A stretch of DNA of 28,496 nucleotides from Roseiflexaceae bacterium UBA965 (GCA_002292925.1 DBCF01000121.1:1-28496); one strand, 5' to 3'. Counted from the stretch's first letter, positions 1 through 8,972 are shown. A program made the numbers and translations. The notes: generated by a model from the sequence alone, not told the origin.

Positions 1-378
1 TTATATATTATCATAATTAAGTTTAATTCAATATATACATTATTTTTTATAGTGCAAATTTATTTTTAATTTTTATTATTTTTTAATTTTTATCTGAATA
101 ATTCATTTTATGTAATAAAAAACAAATTAACAACCTGCTTAATCATCACGCAATAATAAAATTATTTTACCTCACTATAATCATTAAAGATGCTTGTATT
201 TCACTGATATTGTTTGTGTGAGTTGTAATAGCATAATGTAATTTTTTTCAATTAAACCAATAGATTCGTATTTAATCGTATTATTTATAATCAATATTTT
301 ACAATTATACGCAAATAATTGTCTTACATTTGAAACAATTTATTCATAAAGTCGTGTCACTTCTATAAATTCTTGCTC

Positions 379-410
379 TGCTGATTATTGCTCGGAATCA
401 ATAATCAGCA
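379..410. repeat. Perfect 12-bp inverted repeat, 8-nt loop
   Basis: The arm TGCTGATTATTG at 379-390 is the exact reverse complement of 399-410, with the loop CTCGGAAT between them. Neither side carries a clean T tract, so it is a poor intrinsic terminator. It could be a protein-binding operator or an RNA hairpin at the 3' end of the response regulator transcript. Confidence 0.6.
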
Positions 411-426
411 CTTATAAATAATACAA

Positions 427-469
427 ATATGTCAATAAATTCTTAAATTAATTAATTTTATTGACATAT
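427..469. repeat. Perfect 13-bp inverted repeat downstream of the response regulator
   Basis: ATATGTCAATAAA at 427-439 is the exact reverse complement of 457-469, with a 17-nt AT-rich loop. It begins about 75 nt beyond the stop codon of the response regulator. On the minus strand it is followed by TTGTATTATTT, so it may act as a weak terminator for that gene. The stem is AT-rich, and a binding site for a regulator is an equal possibility. Confidence 0.5.
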
Positions 470-545
470 ATCGGCTTAATCGCATAAAAACGCACATAAA
501 AGACTGTTTACTATAAATCATGCACATTCAAAAAAATGCATTTAA

Positions 546-1214
546 TTATTCGTCACGAAACTTATAGCCAATCCCATAGACCGTCACGATAAACGAAGGC
601 TGATTCACGTCAAGTTCAATTTTGTGGCGCAGATTGCGAATATGGACATCAATGGTACGATCAGAGACAAATTCGCCAGAAAAAATCATATCAAATATAT
701 TACGCCGGCTATAAACTTTGCCAGGTGTCGACATCAACAACGACAAAATTGCAAATTCAGTAGGAGTCAGGGTGATTTTGGAGTTATTGATAGTCACCGT
801 ACGACTAGAGCTATCGAGCTGAATCAGGAGGTTTGGCACAACGGATTGAATGCTTCCCATACGCCGAATAATTGCAAATATCCGCGCAGTAAGTTCTTTC
901 AATTTAAGAGGCTTGGTCATATAGTCATCTGCCCCCATCGCCAGCACATTCACCGTATCTTCTTCGTCAACCTTGGCAGAGATCACAATAATGGGGATAT
1001 TAGAGCGGGCGCGTAGTTTTTGGATAAATGTTTCGCCATCCATTTTGGGCATCATGAGATCTAACACAATACAATCAAATGTATGAGTCGCACACAATTG
1101 AAACGCTTCTTGACCATCACCAGCACATATAACATGGAGTTGTTGTTGACTCAAATATTCGCTAATTGTTTCGCGCAGACTGATGCGATCATCAACGACC
1201 AACACACGATACAT
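546..1214 (-). CDS. OmpR/PhoB-family response regulator (orphan)
   Basis: A two-component response regulator that binds DNA after phosphorylation by a sensor kinase. The receiver domain covers about residues 2-115. It has the acidic pair D8-D9, the phospho-acceptor D52 in LDLMMPKMDG, the switch residue S79 and the conserved K101-P102. A winged-helix DNA-binding domain follows (about 128-220) with the family motif R186-T-I-D-V-H-I-R-N-L-R and the terminal GYKF turn. The length of 222 residues is normal for the family. The start codon is ATG. No histidine kinase lies next to it; the nearest kinase in the window (7059-8972) is of the HisKA_2 type and sits in another operon, so the partner is probably encoded elsewhere. 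The family is certain, the regulon unknown. Confidence 0.93.
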   Translation of the reverse strand: MYRVLVVDDRISLRETISEYLSQQQLHVICAGDGQEAFQLCATHTFDCIVLDLMMPKMDGETFIQKLRARSNIPIIVISAKVDEEDTVNVLAMGADDYMTKPLKLKELTARIFAIIRRMGSIQSVVPNLLIQLDSSSRTVTINNSKITLTPTEFAILSLLMSTPGKVYSRRNIFDMIFSGEFVSDRTIDVHIRNLRHKIELDVNQPSFIVTVYGIGYKFRDE

Positions 1215-1332
1215 AAAGCGTCCAATCTATACCGAAAATATACACTCACATTTAACGTGATGACACCGTGAGATATAGTTACTATAGACGATATAAAAAC
1301 AAAAAATCGCATATAAATATGAAGAAATATAA

Positions 1333-1363
1333 ACGGTGTACATCACTGAATGATGTACACCGT
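1333..1363 (-). terminator. Intrinsic terminator after the TPR membrane operon
   Basis: ACGGTGTACATCA at 1333-1345 pairs perfectly with 1351-1363 around a 5-nt loop. On the minus strand the stem is followed by TTTATATTTCTT. It lies 25 nt beyond the stop of the 547-residue membrane protein gene, which it should terminate. Confidence 0.8.
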
Positions 1364-1387
1364 CACAATTAGCCAAACCCAGAATGA

Positions 1388-3031
1388 TTATTCGGTTACT
1401 TGGAATGGGATAAGCCCACCTTGTACCGTACCATCAATATACAGTTCGACCGCATAATTACCTGCAGTCAAGACATAGGCTGGACCAAGGTCGATAGGCA
1501 CGGCCAAGGTCGTAGGCCCATCCGTGGCACCAGACCATTCACTCACATACCGCAAAGATTCATCTTCGCTACCTTCAACATAAAAACGTACCAGTACATG
1601 TGCACCAGGGGTAATTTGTTGGGCATTGAGTTGGAGCATCAATGGACTGATGGCTAAATTATCTGCGGGGAAGGTGTCTTGGGCAGTAAACACCTCTTGA
1701 TCGTCAGTAACCCCCACTTGAATATCAGTTGCAGTGCCACTCGTAGGCTTCAAATCATACTCGAGTGTAATCGCTGCCGAACGAATGGCTTGTACGGCAC
1801 TTTCGGCTTGCGTAACCGTTGCTGGTACAAGGGTGAGTGCGCCAAAGCTACTCATATCAGCTTGTTGTGTCGCTGCCAACACAACGTCATTTACCACATC
1901 GGCATTTTCATTCATGGTGACCCAGAGTAAGTCTTCGGGTTCGTCGCCCTTAGCCCGAATTGCTGCGACTTGGCTATTCATTTCATTGATGAGTGTAGCT
2001 TGGCTGGTAGTAGCTGCTGCAGCATTATCACGGGCAAATGCCACCGCAACTTGTTGCCCCAAGGCGGCAATACTCCGTGGCTCACGCGCCAGCCATGCAT
2101 TCGTAGCAGTTTCGGCAGCCCCAAAATCGCCTTGAAGCATCATAATATAGCCTTCGATGTAGTCAATACTTGACTCTTCGTAGCCGTATTTACGGGCACT
2201 TGCCAGGCTTTTTAGTGCGTCAGGGTACTTCTCAGTGGCATACATCAAAAGCGCTTGCTCATAATAGGCATCCGCATAGTCTGGTTTTTTGGCGATGGCA
2301 TCCGCATAGCCGGTAAGTGCGGCTTCGGTTTTGCCTTCATAGGCCTGACTATAGGCGTTGGTATAGGCTTCGATGGCAGCAGGATTGAGTGTAGGCACTG
2401 GTTCAAGATAGGTAGTAATCACCCACCCAGTTGTAATTATCGAAATCACCCCCGCCATGGTCAGTACCATCGCCCGTGGGATATTGTGCATCACAACACC
2501 CAAACCAAGCAATGCCAATACGAGGGCAAGCAGCGTCAAATGTACGACATAGGTGTTGGCTTTGCTATCCCAGCCGGCATCCATGGGCGCATAGGCGGCC
2601 CGGTATTGTTCGGCACGGACTGCATCACGCACATACAATTCGACTTCAAAGCGCGCAATCGCATCGTCGCCAAGGGCATCATAGGGTGGTTTCAGTATGG
2701 GTGATACATTAGTTAGGGCATCACTCATCACGTCCATTTTTTCGACAATGGCAGCATCATTGCGCGACTCCGCCAAACTGCGTTGTTGCGCAATAAAGTC
2801 AACCATACGCGACACTGCACCAGTATCAAACGCCGCTTGAGTCTCGCCCATGCTACGAATCCGCATTGCTTCAATCGCATAGCGTTGGGTTTCGGCGCGA
2901 TATTGAGTATTGAGGTTGCCTGCGTGAACTTGGAGCATCCCAATAATCGCCGCATAAATCGTCATGATCGCAATCGACACACCAATCCATGGGTCGAGCT
3001 GATTAACCCGGTCAATAATCCGTTGCATCAT
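1388..3031 (-). CDS. Membrane-anchored TPR protein with Ig-like C-terminus
   Basis: I do not recognise a named family. Three hydrophobic segments are visible (about residues 15-35, 162-181 and 186-206), enclosing a helical, probably extracytoplasmic segment of about 125 residues. Tetratricopeptide-type repeats follow (about 217-345, for example YADAIAKKPDYADAYYEQALLMY), then an Ala-rich helical part. The tail (about 400-547) is beta-rich and ends with a GNYAVELYIDG...FQV pattern typical of Ig-like folds. With the N-terminus in the cytoplasm, the TPR and Ig-like parts would lie outside. The start ATG overlaps the stop of the upstream gene as ATGA, so translation is coupled. Residues 1-206 resemble the upstream protein in layout and in the sequence before the second membrane helix. 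A role as an envelope scaffold is a guess. Confidence 0.8.
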   Translation of the reverse strand: MMQRIIDRVNQLDPWIGVSIAIMTIYAAIIGMLQVHAGNLNTQYRAETQRYAIEAMRIRSMGETQAAFDTGAVSRMVDFIAQQRSLAESRNDAAIVEKMDVMSDALTNVSPILKPPYDALGDDAIARFEVELYVRDAVRAEQYRAAYAPMDAGWDSKANTYVVHLTLLALVLALLGLGVVMHNIPRAMVLTMAGVISIITTGWVITTYLEPVPTLNPAAIEAYTNAYSQAYEGKTEAALTGYADAIAKKPDYADAYYEQALLMYATEKYPDALKSLASARKYGYEESSIDYIEGYIMMLQGDFGAAETATNAWLAREPRSIAALGQQVAVAFARDNAAAATTSQATLINEMNSQVAAIRAKGDEPEDLLWVTMNENADVVNDVVLAATQQADMSSFGALTLVPATVTQAESAVQAIRSAAITLEYDLKPTSGTATDIQVGVTDDQEVFTAQDTFPADNLAISPLMLQLNAQQITPGAHVLVRFYVEGSEDESLRYVSEWSGATDGPTTLAVPIDLGPAYVLTAGNYAVELYIDGTVQGGLIPFQVTE

Positions 3032-3678
3032 ATTAATTTTCCTGCTTCAATCATCACGGTCAATACGACACCCACAACTGAGGCCACGATACCAATTATC
3101 CCTAAGCTAAAATTCACCTGTGGAGATTCAATTAATTCACTACACGATATGACTAAAATAGCCAGCGCATACAACAACAGAATCACCACAAGTTGATCGG
3201 TCTTGTTGCGACTGGCTTGCGAATCAGCATAAATCGCACTCGCATCGACATTCCGTTTGCCGACATATTTGGCGTAGGTCGCGCGATAATCTGCCGTACG
3301 ATTAAATTCACCGTTTTTCTTCACAAAACGCTGTGGGAAGTAGTTTTTGGCGATAGCAACTGGAATAGCATCGGCTTCACTTTGCTGCAAATACAACTCT
3401 TTGGTTGCCTCATCGGTGCTTTCATCGGCTTGGATCAACGAAATATCACGGGCATTACTCGCTGCCACATAATCAGCATACGCACGCAGATGATCACTGA
3501 CGTCATTTACAGCCCGAATCCGCGCACTCGAATCAATAACCAACGCATGCGTTGCATCATTGAGCGCATCACCCATGCTGTCGTCAATCACCGACATCCG
3601 CCATGCCGTAAATGCACCACACGCTGCAGCACACAATAACGCCACCGCAATCCAAATTTTGGCAAATGAATCTGTCAC
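3028..3678 (-). CDS. Small membrane protein, paralogue of the N-terminal module of its neighbour
   Basis: A 216-residue protein of no named family. It has a membrane helix at about 7-27, an extracytoplasmic helical segment of about 130 residues, and two further membrane helices at about 162-181 and 189-210. This is the same layout and spacing as the first 206 residues of the following gene. Similarity is visible just before the second helix: an A-x-Y-R-A-x-Y-A motif, then a D-A..A pattern leading into a Leu-rich helix. The start is GTG with a good ribosome binding site (AAAGGTGA, about 5 nt away). The stop overlaps the next ATG as ATGA. The two proteins may form a heteromer in the membrane, which is inference. 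Confidence 0.78.
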   Translation of the reverse strand: MTDSFAKIWIAVALLCAAACGAFTAWRMSVIDDSMGDALNDATHALVIDSSARIRAVNDVSDHLRAYADYVAASNARDISLIQADESTDEATKELYLQQSEADAIPVAIAKNYFPQRFVKKNGEFNRTADYRATYAKYVGKRNVDASAIYADSQASRNKTDQLVVILLLYALAILVISCSELIESPQVNFSLGIIGIVASVVGVVLTVMIEAGKLI

Positions 3679-3714
3679 ACTGTCACCTTTCTTTTCCTAT
3701 CGGTTATTCAATTA

Positions 3715-3722
3715 TGTATACC
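3715..3722 (-). promoter_or_regulatory. Candidate -10 element for the membrane operon
   Basis: GGTATACA on the minus strand, 36 nt before the GTG start at 3678. There is no obvious -35. It matches the GGTATAAT-like element found before several other genes here. Confidence 0.4.
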
Positions 3723-4211
3723 GCTACAACATTATCTCATGTCGACACAGTATGAACAACTTACGTGCCCGCATTTGCGCTATGGGTGCGCTCCTAGGAG
3801 TCAAATCAATCATCTGGTATGCTGTTGTTGCATCGAAAGCCTATAACCATCCGGTAATCCCCAATTACCCCATTGCCAAGCTCCTTTATCATGCGCAAAC
3901 TGACGCCGTGTATGCCCTTTTCTACTATAGTGATTAATTGCATTATTGTCAATAATTTATTTTTACGTATTTATATTTTGTATATACAAATAATATCTTT
4001 TTTCAAAAAATAATAATTTATCCATAATAAAATCATAATAATTGTATTTTGTTTTTGTTTTACAAAAATATATTTTTACAAAAAATACCTACACGACGTT
4101 TTTTGTATTTTTGGCAGTAATCTGTACCGTACCGAGGGTCAATACCTCAATACCGCATCGTAGACGGCACGATTGGGGGGCACACTGCGTCATTAACAAT
4201 ATCAGAAGCGA

Positions 4212-4220
4212 TGGTATAAT
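4212..4220 (+). promoter_or_regulatory. Extended -10 promoter element
   Basis: TGGTATAAT is a perfect extended -10 (TGnTATAAT), 30 nt before the ATG at 4251. No convincing -35 box is seen, as expected for extended -10 promoters. Confidence 0.6.
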
Positions 4221-4250
4221 AAAATCAGTTATACAAGAGAGGAGCAAACC

Positions 4251-5402
4251 ATGCGTACCTGTAGCGTATTTGGCGCTGTTGTGCTCGCAATCATCATGGT
4301 ACCGTTACTGGTATTTACCATTTTGTTCAATGGTTTTGCACAAACAGTGTTGAGTTCAGCGAGTTTTGTGGCAAAGCTCAATCCGCAAACATTGCAACGT
4401 CAGTTCAACGAAGCATTACCGTACCTGATTGTGACAGCACTACAAAATCCCGACGACACCAACAGCACACAATTATTCGCCACGTTGTTCCCTGATCCCA
4501 CCGTCCAAACGTTGGCAAGTACGGCATTACCGCAGCTGATTACCGCCATGAACGGAGATTATTCGGCGCAGAGCCAACAAACGGTCATGGATACGAGCCT
4601 CACGCCATTGCTCGCCACAATCATTGATGGTGCCCCTGATTGCACACCAAGTCAAGAATCAGCGATTGCGATTGCACTCAACGGCAAACGCGCCCTAGGC
4701 GAGACGCTGTGCAATCCGCAAGACCCCGCAGTGTACAGTGCAATGACCGATTATTTTGCAACACAGCTCCGCAATGCATTAAGTGGCAAGACGCTCTTAG
4801 ACAACCCAGACAATCCCACCACCGCCGCCTCGATGGCTGACGTCACCGCGACCATTACCGCCCTCAAAGCAGCTGCCACCCAAAGCATTGCGTGGCCAGC
4901 GGTGTTGCTGGTGATCATTATTGCACTAGCCGTTCGTTCAGTACGTGAACTGTTTGGCTGGATGGGGGCATTATTCAGTGTGAGTGGGTTGCTCGGGTTA
5001 CCGATTGCCTTCCTCAACAAATCACTCATAACGCTTGATTTGCATGATTTGGTGATGCAGAACGCACCCCAACAGGCGGGGATTATTTTACCGTTTTTGA
5101 CGATTTTTGACGATGCGGTATTTGCCGATTATGTGCAGTGGATTACCCAGGCGTATAGTATCGAAATAGGTCTTGGCGTCGTACTCGTGATTGTGGCATT
5201 ACTGTTACGCCAGCGTCAGCAACCCGCAAATAGTGTACTCGCACCACTACCAGGCACTCCGTATGCCCAAATAGCCGGGAATGACGGCACGACGGCCCCG
5301 GTGGCGGTTGACGTCGATACTGGGATCATTCCTGTTGGGCATGTTACCAAGCCACTGAGCACCGAAGAAACATCTGCCACCACCGATGCCCATAAATTTT
5401 AG
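4251..5402 (+). CDS. Multi-pass membrane protein of unknown function
   Basis: A 383-residue protein I cannot assign to a named family. A membrane helix lies at about 6-27. A polar, probably extracytoplasmic domain of about 180 residues follows and contains two cysteines (C131 and C154), which could form a disulfide. Three more membrane helices lie at about 212-229, 236-255 and 303-320. The last 60 residues form a polar, Thr/Pro-rich tail. The start is supported by a GAGAGGAG ribosome binding site about 7 nt upstream and a TGGTATAAT element 30 nt upstream. Its stop overlaps the stop of the convergent scpB gene by 4 nt (5399-5402), leaving no room for a terminator between them. It appears to be a single-gene unit. 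Confidence 0.82.
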   Translation: MRTCSVFGAVVLAIIMVPLLVFTILFNGFAQTVLSSASFVAKLNPQTLQRQFNEALPYLIVTALQNPDDTNSTQLFATLFPDPTVQTLASTALPQLITAMNGDYSAQSQQTVMDTSLTPLLATIIDGAPDCTPSQESAIAIALNGKRALGETLCNPQDPAVYSAMTDYFATQLRNALSGKTLLDNPDNPTTAASMADVTATITALKAAATQSIAWPAVLLVIIIALAVRSVRELFGWMGALFSVSGLLGLPIAFLNKSLITLDLHDLVMQNAPQQAGIILPFLTIFDDAVFADYVQWITQAYSIEIGLGVVLVIVALLLRQRQQPANSVLAPLPGTPYAQIAGNDGTTAPVAVDVDTGIIPVGHVTKPLSTEETSATTDAHKF

Positions 5403-5959
5403 GGTGGGGTGATGTCGGTGGTCACTGGTTCATCGCCCACAGGAATTGCGAGGGGTGGTAATTCAGCGAGTGACGTCAAGCCAAACTGACGCAAAAACTG
5501 CTCGCTGGTGCCAAACAACACGGGGCGGCCAACGGTATCCATCCGCCCTACTTCAACCACCAATTCACGTACTTGAAGTTGGCGCACAAGCGTACTACAA
5601 TCGACGCCACGGATGGCTTCGATTTGGGCGCGGGTGATGGGCTGACGATAGGCAATGATGGTCAATACTTCGGACGCCGCATTGGTGAGCTTGGTGGTGC
5701 CACTTTGGCCAAGCATACGGCGCAACACGGGTGCGGCTACCACTGCCGACACCAATTGCACCCGTTGCTCATGGAGCAACAGATTAATCCCACGCCCGCG
5801 CAATTGTTGCGCAAGGCGTGGGATTGCCTCATGTACCACCGATGGCGGCACATCGAGCCACTCGGCGAGTTGGGCAATAGGCACAGGGTCACCCGCCACA
5901 AACAGCACCGCTTCAATGACCGCTTCAATGCTCAGTTGGGGGGTAACGGCGTCACTCAT
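5399..5959 (-). CDS. scpB: Segregation and condensation protein B
   Basis: ScpB is the winged-helix (kleisin-associated) subunit of the SMC-ScpA-ScpB condensin complex, which compacts and segregates chromosomes in the cytoplasm. Two winged-helix domains are visible (about residues 10-85 and 90-165). The second carries the family hallmark: IIAYRQPITRAQIEAIRGVD (101-120), then GRP-VLFGT (144-151) and FL-x-QFGL (155-161). The length of 186 residues is typical. It is the last gene of a five-gene operon, and its ATG overlaps the stop of the M24 peptidase gene as ATGA. The usual partner ScpA is not next to it in this window. The stop overlaps the stop of the convergent membrane protein gene. Confidence 0.95.
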   Translation of the reverse strand: MSDAVTPQLSIEAVIEAVLFVAGDPVPIAQLAEWLDVPPSVVHEAIPRLAQQLRGRGINLLLHEQRVQLVSAVVAAPVLRRMLGQSGTTKLTNAASEVLTIIAYRQPITRAQIEAIRGVDCSTLVRQLQVRELVVEVGRMDTVGRPVLFGTSEQFLRQFGLTSLAELPPLAIPVGDEPVTTDITPP

Positions 5960-7062
5960 GCGTCACCCATCACAATCTGCAGTTCACGAGGGAATGAGGT
6001 CATGGTAGTGGCACCATCAGCAGTACGTACCAACATGTCTTCGATACGCACACCAAATTCACCGGGTAGATAAATCCCCGGCTCTACGGTAAATGTCATC
6101 CCCGGATTAATCAGATTCATGTCACCACCCACCATAAATGGCGGTTCGTGGATATCGATCCCCAAGCCATGCCCAGTGCGATGAATAAAGGCATCACCAA
6201 AACCGGCCGCCACAATTACCGCCCGGGCTGCCCGGTCGACACTATCGCCGGTGGCACCCTGCAGGGCGGCAGCGGCGCGACCAGCGGCATTGGCTGCCAG
6301 CACGGTGTCGTAGACCAATTTAGCGCGAGGGGACGGGGTACCTACGGCAATCGTACGGGTAATATCTGACACATAGCCATCAACGATGGCGCCACCATCA
6401 ATCACCACCAAATCGCCGTTTTGCAGGGGACGCGTACCGTTGGTGTGATGCGGGCTGGCACCATTGGGACCGGCGCCCACAGCGAGATCAAAAGAAGGGA
6501 CACTGCCTGCGGCGCGAATGGCTTTTTCCCACAACTCGGCAACTTGCAATTCATTCATACCGGGGCGGATGGCGGCAATGGCTTGTGCGAGTGATGTTTC
6601 GGCGACGGTAATCGCGCGTTGCATGGCGGCAAGTTCATCGGCGGTTTTGTGCATCCGCAGTTGCGCAATCAAAGGGTCAGCATTGATGATGGTCGCACTA
6701 GGCAGGGCAGCTTCGATGGCACGTAATTCAAAGACACGCATCACAACATGCTCGACGGCAATAGTCCCACCACTAATCCCGAGGGCGGCCATGGCAGACG
6801 CCACCGCATGGGCCGGACCCGCATCGTCATCCCAGCCATACACGGTCAGTGGGAATTGGGCTTGGGCTTGGGCGCGCGGAGCCTCCATGGTGGGCAGGAC
6901 AATGGCAGGCGTGCCGTGCAAGGGCACAATCACACAGGCCAAACGGAGTTTGGTCGAGAAGCCGATGCCACTTAGATAGCGCAAGTTGCTGCCTGGTACA
7001 AACACGGCTGCATCGATGTGTTGGGCGGCCATATAGGTCCGCAAGCGGTCGAGACGACTCAT
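5956..7062 (-). CDS. M24-family Xaa-Pro peptidase
   Basis: A cytoplasmic metallopeptidase of the aminopeptidase P/prolidase (M24) family, which cleaves the bond before proline in peptides. The N-terminal creatinase-like domain covers about residues 1-130 and the pita-bread catalytic domain about 140-360. All five metal ligands are visible: D222 and D233 (in IDGGAIVDGYVSDITRT), H298 (RTGHGLGIDIHE), E327 (FTVEPGIYLPGEFG) and E341 (RIEDM). The length of 368 residues fits the short bacterial PepQ/YpdF type. The ATG overlaps the upstream kinase stop as ATGA, and the stop overlaps the scpB start in the same way, so the three genes are translationally coupled. Exact substrate preference cannot be read from sequence. 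Confidence 0.93.
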   Translation of the reverse strand: MSRLDRLRTYMAAQHIDAAVFVPGSNLRYLSGIGFSTKLRLACVIVPLHGTPAIVLPTMEAPRAQAQAQFPLTVYGWDDDAGPAHAVASAMAALGISGGTIAVEHVVMRVFELRAIEAALPSATIINADPLIAQLRMHKTADELAAMQRAITVAETSLAQAIAAIRPGMNELQVAELWEKAIRAAGSVPSFDLAVGAGPNGASPHHTNGTRPLQNGDLVVIDGGAIVDGYVSDITRTIAVGTPSPRAKLVYDTVLAANAAGRAAAALQGATGDSVDRAARAVIVAAGFGDAFIHRTGHGLGIDIHEPPFMVGGDMNLINPGMTFTVEPGIYLPGEFGVRIEDMLVRTADGATTMTSFPRELQIVMGDA

Positions 7063-8972
7063 AAGCTAGACTCCTCTTCTTCATCTTCGGAATGGGTCCC
7101 AAATACCACGCGCGCGACAGCCCAGCCGTCAACAATCGCAAAATCAAATTCGCCGTGCAAATCACTTTGCACCAAGGTGCGCACCATTTGTTGCCCCATC
7201 CCACTGCCTTTGTAGGGTGGTAAATGGCTACTGCGCATCGGCCCATCATCGCGAATCACAATCACACACATTTCGGCTTGTTGGCACATATCAATCTGCA
7301 CGGTACCACCAACATGCGCTAAGCCATGCGACAAGGCATTCATAATCAATTCGTTGAGTACGATAGCCAACACCGTTGCTTGGCGTGACGCAACTGGCAA
7401 GGCATCACCGGTAATCACAAACTGCACCGCAAACTGAGGGTCGGTCATACTCACCACCGCATGATCGACGATTTGGCGTACGATAGCATCGACGGTGGTG
7501 ACGCCGATATCTTCGCGGCAGAGTAGATTGTGGACGGCAGCGATGGCTTGAATGCGGGCCACACTATCGCGCAAGGCGCCCGCAGCAGCAGAGTCAGTGG
7601 GTAACCGGCGCAATTGCATGGTGAGCAAGGCCGATATAGTTTGCATGTTGTTGCGCACCCGGTGGTGCATTTCTTGGAGCATGACAGATTTGACCGCCAA
7701 GGCGCGTTGACTTTCGTCAAACAACCGGGCGTTTTCGATGGCGATGGCCGCAGCATCAGCAAAGGCAGCCAGCAAGCGCACTTGTTCGAAATCAAAATAG
7801 TGCTCTTGGTTGGTATAGAGGCTAATCGCCCCGAGGGGGCGCTCACCCCGCACCCGCAACGGCGTGCAATAGAGTGAATAAAAACCGTCATGGGCGGCGG
7901 TTTCGGCTAATTCAGGGAAGCGCGAATCTTTGAAGGCATTGAGTACCGCCAACGGGCGCCCATCGCGCACCGCCGACCGAATCGATTGGGGCACCATAGC
8001 GGGTTCGACGGGGGCACCGTGGGTGGCAGCCAAGCGCAGGCTACCATCGGCGTCGAGCCGAAAAATATCAGCGCGACTGACGTGACTCAACTCAACCGCC
8101 TTATCGGCAATCAATTGGAGTAAGTCGTCGATGCGTAATTGTTCGGCGATACGTTTAGATACTTGTTGGAGCGAGGTTAATTCGCGAATCTTGCGATGGA
8201 GCTGGCTATCGGCTTGTTGATAGATTTGGGCATTGGTAATAAAAAACGCCAATTCACCCGCCACTGTTTCGACAAAATTGACTTCGCTCTCGTTGAAACG
8301 GCGCGGTTGGGCCGTCTGGACGGTGACCACCCCTTGCAGTTTGGGGGTGCCTAGGTGAAATCGGCCATCGCTAAACAATACAATCGGCACTGCCAGCATA
8401 CCACGCATATGCGGCGCAATCGGGGCAAGGGAACCCCAGCCACGCGGGTCATGTTGCATATCGGGAATCATCAACGGGATTCCTTGTTGGGCCGCAGCGC
8501 CCACCACCCCATCACCAAGGCTCATACGAATTTGACCAATCATGCCCGGGTCAACACCCGCCACTGCCCGCAATACCAATTCGTCAGCATCACGGTCATA
8601 GAGATAGATGGCACAGGCATCAACGCTACCCACATCAACCACTGTTTCGACCACTTGACGCATCGACGTATCGAGATCGAGAGTCGAATTTGCCGCCGCA
8701 ATGATACGATGGAGCCCGCGTAATTCGGCCATACGCCGGAGCAATTCTCCTTCGCGTTCGGCATTGCGTTGCTCGGCACAGGCTTCACCATACGTCACCA
8801 ACAAATAGCGTCGCACATCACCCTCGGGAAGTTGGACTAATGTCGCGAGAGTGGGAACCGCCGCATCAAGCAGGGCACTGTCACCTTGGGCGTCACACCA
8901 GCGCGACGCCACCACCCGTAAGGCTTCATAGCCATCAATCACATGGGTAGGCAGAAATTCGACAGGGTTCAT
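7059..8972 (-). CDS. Soluble GAF-GAF-HisKA_2 sensor histidine kinase
   Basis: A cytoplasmic sensor kinase without membrane helices (637 residues). Two GAF domains cover about residues 98-246 and 276-416 and are joined by a helical, probably coiled-coil linker. A HisKA_2 phospho-acceptor segment follows, LQEMHHRVRNNMQ, with the histidine pair at 436-437. The last part is an HATPase domain with an N-box NELIMNALSHG (about 540-550) and a DDG ATP-lid motif. The tail is acidic (DEEEE). An upstream in-frame start at 8999 is possible, but 8972 is preferred: it overlaps the M23 gene stop as ATGA and has GGGAG about 8 nt upstream. Kinases of this class often signal to response regulators or anti-sigma systems encoded elsewhere; no partner is adjacent. 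The ligand is unknown. Confidence 0.92.
   Translation of the reverse strand: MNPVEFLPTHVIDGYEALRVVASRWCDAQGDSALLDAAVPTLATLVQLPEGDVRRYLLVTYGEACAEQRNAEREGELLRRMAELRGLHRIIAAANSTLDLDTSMRQVVETVVDVGSVDACAIYLYDRDADELVLRAVAGVDPGMIGQIRMSLGDGVVGAAAQQGIPLMIPDMQHDPRGWGSLAPIAPHMRGMLAVPIVLFSDGRFHLGTPKLQGVVTVQTAQPRRFNESEVNFVETVAGELAFFITNAQIYQQADSQLHRKIRELTSLQQVSKRIAEQLRIDDLLQLIADKAVELSHVSRADIFRLDADGSLRLAATHGAPVEPAMVPQSIRSAVRDGRPLAVLNAFKDSRFPELAETAAHDGFYSLYCTPLRVRGERPLGAISLYTNQEHYFDFEQVRLLAAFADAAAIAIENARLFDESQRALAVKSVMLQEMHHRVRNNMQTISALLTMQLRRLPTDSAAAGALRDSVARIQAIAAVHNLLCREDIGVTTVDAIVRQIVDHAVVSMTDPQFAVQFVITGDALPVASRQATVLAIVLNELIMNALSHGLAHVGGTVQIDMCQQAEMCVIVIRDDGPMRSSHLPPYKGSGMGQQMVRTLVQSDLHGEFDFAIVDGWAVARVVFGTHSEDEEEESSL

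Larger units (their letters stand above)
1..545. other. AT-rich intergenic region without a gene
   Basis: This stretch is strongly AT-rich and contains no open reading frame of useful length on either strand with a ribosome binding site. Its only clear structure is a pair of inverted repeats at 379-410 and 427-469, listed separately. It lies downstream of the response regulator gene, so its right edge is probably that gene's 3' untranslated region. Nothing else is recognisable in it. Confidence 0.7.
3679..4250. other. 572-bp divergent intergenic region
   Basis: This region separates the minus-strand membrane operon from the plus-strand membrane protein gene and should hold both promoters (candidates at 3715-3722 and 4212-4220). 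Its left half (about 3740-3935) has a composition closer to coding DNA. A 61-codon frame could be read at 3753-3938, but it has no ribosome binding site and no recognisable product, so I do not call it a gene. The part from 3940 to about 4110 is extremely AT-rich, with short palindromes such as TTGTATATACAA and no coding potential. Confidence 0.6.

Noticed and set aside
3560..3937. Open frame overlapping the start of the 216-residue membrane protein gene, including a 61-codon part at 3753-3938.
   Set aside because: It lies antisense to a well-supported gene in its first part, has no ribosome binding site, and its product has no recognisable pattern.
5573..6073. Open frame of 166 codons on the plus strand across scpB and the M24 gene.
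   Set aside because: It is antisense to two genes with clear family motifs and its product is low-complexity in His, Arg and Gly.
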